In this document: piece by piece, positions 62,049 to 64,000 of the stretch
How positions within the stretch are numbered: position 1 is the stretch's first letter
How the letters are laid out: every line of letters starts with the position of its first letter
DNA from: CAYOUV01 sp963790075
GTDB taxonomy: Bacteria; Chloroflexota; Anaerolineae; Anaerolineales; Villigracilaceae
Reading direction: 5' to 3'
Assembly: GCA_963790075.1 (NCBI GenBank)
Contig: CAWBNG010000008.1
Coordinates: forward strand, 603,715 to 667,714
Length of the DNA stretch: 64,000 nt
The notes under the pieces: model-generated
Database searches by the model: none
Told to the model about the DNA's origin: nothing
The model's input: the letters and a program-made list of their open reading frames with translations, nothing else
Made by a program: the position numbers and the translations under genes

Positions 62049-63698
62049 CTACAAAGGCTGCCGGGAAGAAATCAGCCACGGGCCGCCATTGCGCCTCTGC
62101 AAGAACCAGGAATGGTTTAGACCGGCCGCGATGAAGGCATGATATTCTCCATCAAACTGGCCGATAAGTTCCAACTCTACAGATACATCTTCAATGCCGG
62201 GAGCGCCGGGAAAAACGTCTTTTCGCATCACCCATTTTGGATCTCCCACCCACACAATGCGAACATCTAGGATTTTCTCCAGGATCAACTGACGTGAAGA
62301 TCCCCAGTCCTCGTCTCGGGTGCCTTCGGGGTATGGAGCATAGGGGCGGTATAAGGGAAGATCATCATCCCCTCCTAACACAAACCAGTCAGCAAACAGA
62401 CTATTCCAACTGGTCTGATCCCCAGCTTTGAGAGCGGTTGTAAAGGCTTCCATCACCTGGCGCGGAGTGGCATCTGGGGCCAGGGGTTGGGGCAGCGTTT
62501 TTTTAAGGCTATCTTCTCCGGCGAATGGTGTTGGGCTGCTGTTGCCGGTCAGATCAACGAACATCGCACCACCAACCAGAGCTGCCACAGGCTCCAATAC
62601 CAGACCGGCAGCCACGCCAGCAGGAACGGCAAGCAGGCGCGGACCAGGCACAATTCGCCCTACCAGAGCGATACCCTCACCCAAGGCCGGCGTCACGAGA
62701 CGCTTGTATCGTTCTGCTGTGATGAACAGTCGCTTCATAACCTCAGAGCCGGCATCAACGAAATACCAGGAATCGTCCTGGTTGGATGTCAGAAAAGCAC
62801 GGCCCGTATCTGCGACCCAATCATCTGGTGAAATCGGTGGGAGTTTCACCAGCTTGCCGGCTATCTGGTGAAGATCGTCGTGCATTGGGTCAATCGTAAG
62901 AGAGGCCGGGATGATTTCACTTGCGTGGGCGGTTAGAAAACCCTGCCAGGTGCTAGAAGCGATTGAGGTGATCCGATTGGTTTCTTCATCCTGCAGGGAA
63001 CGAAAATCCAGGGCGCCAGGAGGTAATTCATAGCGCCTGCCCTGCAAACAGTCCCGGGCTGCTTCCCAGTCGGCACTGACCGCGTCTGCAAATGGGCCTG
63101 GGTAATGCTGGCGCAGGAAAGTCACGCGCGGTTCATCCTCCAAGTGATCTTGCAGCGCAACACGCGTATTCAGGTTTATATTCATGCTTAACTGTTTATA
63201 TAGCAGCGCTTTGGACCAGCTAGACTTTCTTTGATCTACCCAGAATTCCCAGGCTCCATCAAAGCCATCCGTGGAAAGAGTTCCTGGTCCACCCGCCCCA
63301 AATGATCTCTGATTTAGTTCATTAAGGTATGCGCGCTCGAATCGAACTTTACCCTGTATATCCAGCTTCTCCCAACCATCCCCAGGAATACGTTTCCGTA
63401 TGATTGTGAGCAACAACGGACTATCATCCGCCAGCCCTTCTTCCTGCCAAACTTGGGATTCCCCTGCCTGTCCGATCAGGCGTCGCAGCACCTTTTGTAA
63501 CTCCTCCATACTAGAAGGACGCGCGATCGATTGGCCGTTTATGGCGATTATTCGGTCACCGACATTCAAGCCACTTCCACGAAAACCGCTGTCCCAGTTG
63601 ATCCAGTCGACTAGCAGTGCTGGTGGATCTTCATCCAACCTATTGATTGTTGATAAACCACTGGTTATGGTGTCAAGGATTTGTTCCATTGGATACAT
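62049..63698 (-). CDS. PDZ-domain protein of unknown function
   Basis: This 549-residue protein begins with a PDZ-like domain at about residues 20-115 (SGLNVGDRIIAINGQSIARP). No Ser-protease domain follows. The central region has a hydrophobic stretch (VPAGVAAGLVLEPVAALVGG near 365-390), which may be membrane-associated, and the C-terminal part (about 405-549) is a SnoaL/NTF2-like alpha+beta fold by pattern (TPRQVMEAFTTALKAGDQ). ATG 63698 or 63689 may start it. Upstream of the helix-rich gene. Confidence 0.7.
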   Translation of the reverse strand: MYPMEQILDTITSGLSTINRLDEDPPALLVDWINWDSGFRGSGLNVGDRIIAINGQSIARPSSMEELQKVLRRLIGQAGESQVWQEEGLADDSPLLLTIIRKRIPGDGWEKLDIQGKVRFERAYLNELNQRSFGAGGPGTLSTDGFDGAWEFWVDQRKSSWSKALLYKQLSMNINLNTRVALQDHLEDEPRVTFLRQHYPGPFADAVSADWEAARDCLQGRRYELPPGALDFRSLQDEETNRITSIASSTWQGFLTAHASEIIPASLTIDPMHDDLHQIAGKLVKLPPISPDDWVADTGRAFLTSNQDDSWYFVDAGSEVMKRLFITAERYKRLVTPALGEGIALVGRIVPGPRLLAVPAGVAAGLVLEPVAALVGGAMFVDLTGNSSPTPFAGEDSLKKTLPQPLAPDATPRQVMEAFTTALKAGDQTSWNSLFADWFVLGGDDDLPLYRPYAPYPEGTRDEDWGSSRQLILEKILDVRIVWVGDPKWVMRKDVFPGAPGIEDVSVELELIGQFDGEYHAFIAAGLNHSWFLQRRNGGPWLISSRQPL

Positions 63699-64000
63699 AC
63701 CCTAAAGAGAGGCCTTTAAAACTTCCAAGCTTAAATTGGATAAGTGGACAAATCCTGTCTATTATAGCAGTATTTGGCTTTGAAAAGATATAAATCCTAA
63801 GAAACATTCGATTTCTGGTGAAGGAATGGGAGATTGGTTATGTGGCAACCGACTCATCGATTTTTGTGAAAGGCGAGTGTCCCTTGAGAACACCTGGAGA
63901 CTTTCTAAACCACGCTTCCTAAGGTGAAATTTGGGCTAACTGATTTACATGTCACGGTGGCACCCTTGCATCGTAAAAAGAGCCTCCGACGTAGGAAGGC
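63699..64000. other. Right-edge intergenic region
   Basis: I see no convincing gene, hairpin or RNA here. It includes the promoter side of the PDZ gene (AT-rich around 63755-63800) and the window edge. Confidence 0.5.

Overview
The window looks like a chromosomal segment of a Chloroflexota bacterium, probably Anaerolineae-like. This is an inference from gene content: an SARP/BTAD regulator, a bacterial contractile-injection locus rich in DUF4157 proteins, many lipoproteins, a WD40 cytochrome and NarL-type two-component proteins. No rRNA or tRNA gene was recognised, so the taxonomy is tentative. The left half is clearly more GC-rich than the right half.

Positions 1-15000 (mostly minus strand) hold a translationally coupled operon of an extracellular contractile injection system (eCIS). 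It runs sheath, tube, gp26-like chaperone, Pro-rich protein, DUF4255 cap protein, AAA+ ATPase, a small protein, and then three DUF4157 proteins with three different C-termini. Two of these carry a second HExxH zinc-peptidase motif. Baseplate, spike and fibre genes are not in the window. An SARP regulator with its own terminator lies upstream. What looks like one 1095-residue reading frame here is really a frameshifted DUF4255 gene plus the separate ATPase gene.

Positions 15000-20700 (plus) hold lipoproteins and membrane proteins, including a 12-helix protein with histidines placed like those of heme-copper oxidases. It is followed by an SUMF1-like lipoprotein, a heme O synthase homologue and a small membrane protein. 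Positions 20600-24200 (minus) hold a family-B DNA polymerase without recognisable proofreading residues, a coiled-coil protein, a RecA-like protein lacking a P-loop, and a LuxR regulator below a LexA-like box. Positions 24200-28060 form a pterin block: phenylalanine hydroxylase, pteridine reductase, folB, folK, folE and pterin-carbinolamine dehydratase. Together these could make, use and recycle a tetrahydropterin.

Positions 28200-37000 hold a very large PAS/GAF/HD-GYP protein and several lipoproteins or membrane proteins. Positions 37900-58100 (plus) are a respiratory molybdoenzyme region: a two-component system with a DmsC paralogue between kinase and regulator; dmsABC; then an operon of a WD40/triheme protein, a TorD-like chaperone, a polyferredoxin, a radical SAM protein and tatA-tatC-tatB. 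After that comes a Moco-riboswitch-like leader in front of an NTPase and an ECF transporter that includes a lipoprotein with a molybdopterin-binding-like fold. Positions 58100-60540 are a decayed island: an hsdR tail, an intact AbiE-type toxin-antitoxin pair, an hsdM head and an integrase tail. The window ends with two minus-strand genes of unknown function.

Three genes (DUF4255, histidine kinase, NTPase) each carry exactly one extra base. Consensus errors or genuine frameshifts are both possible.
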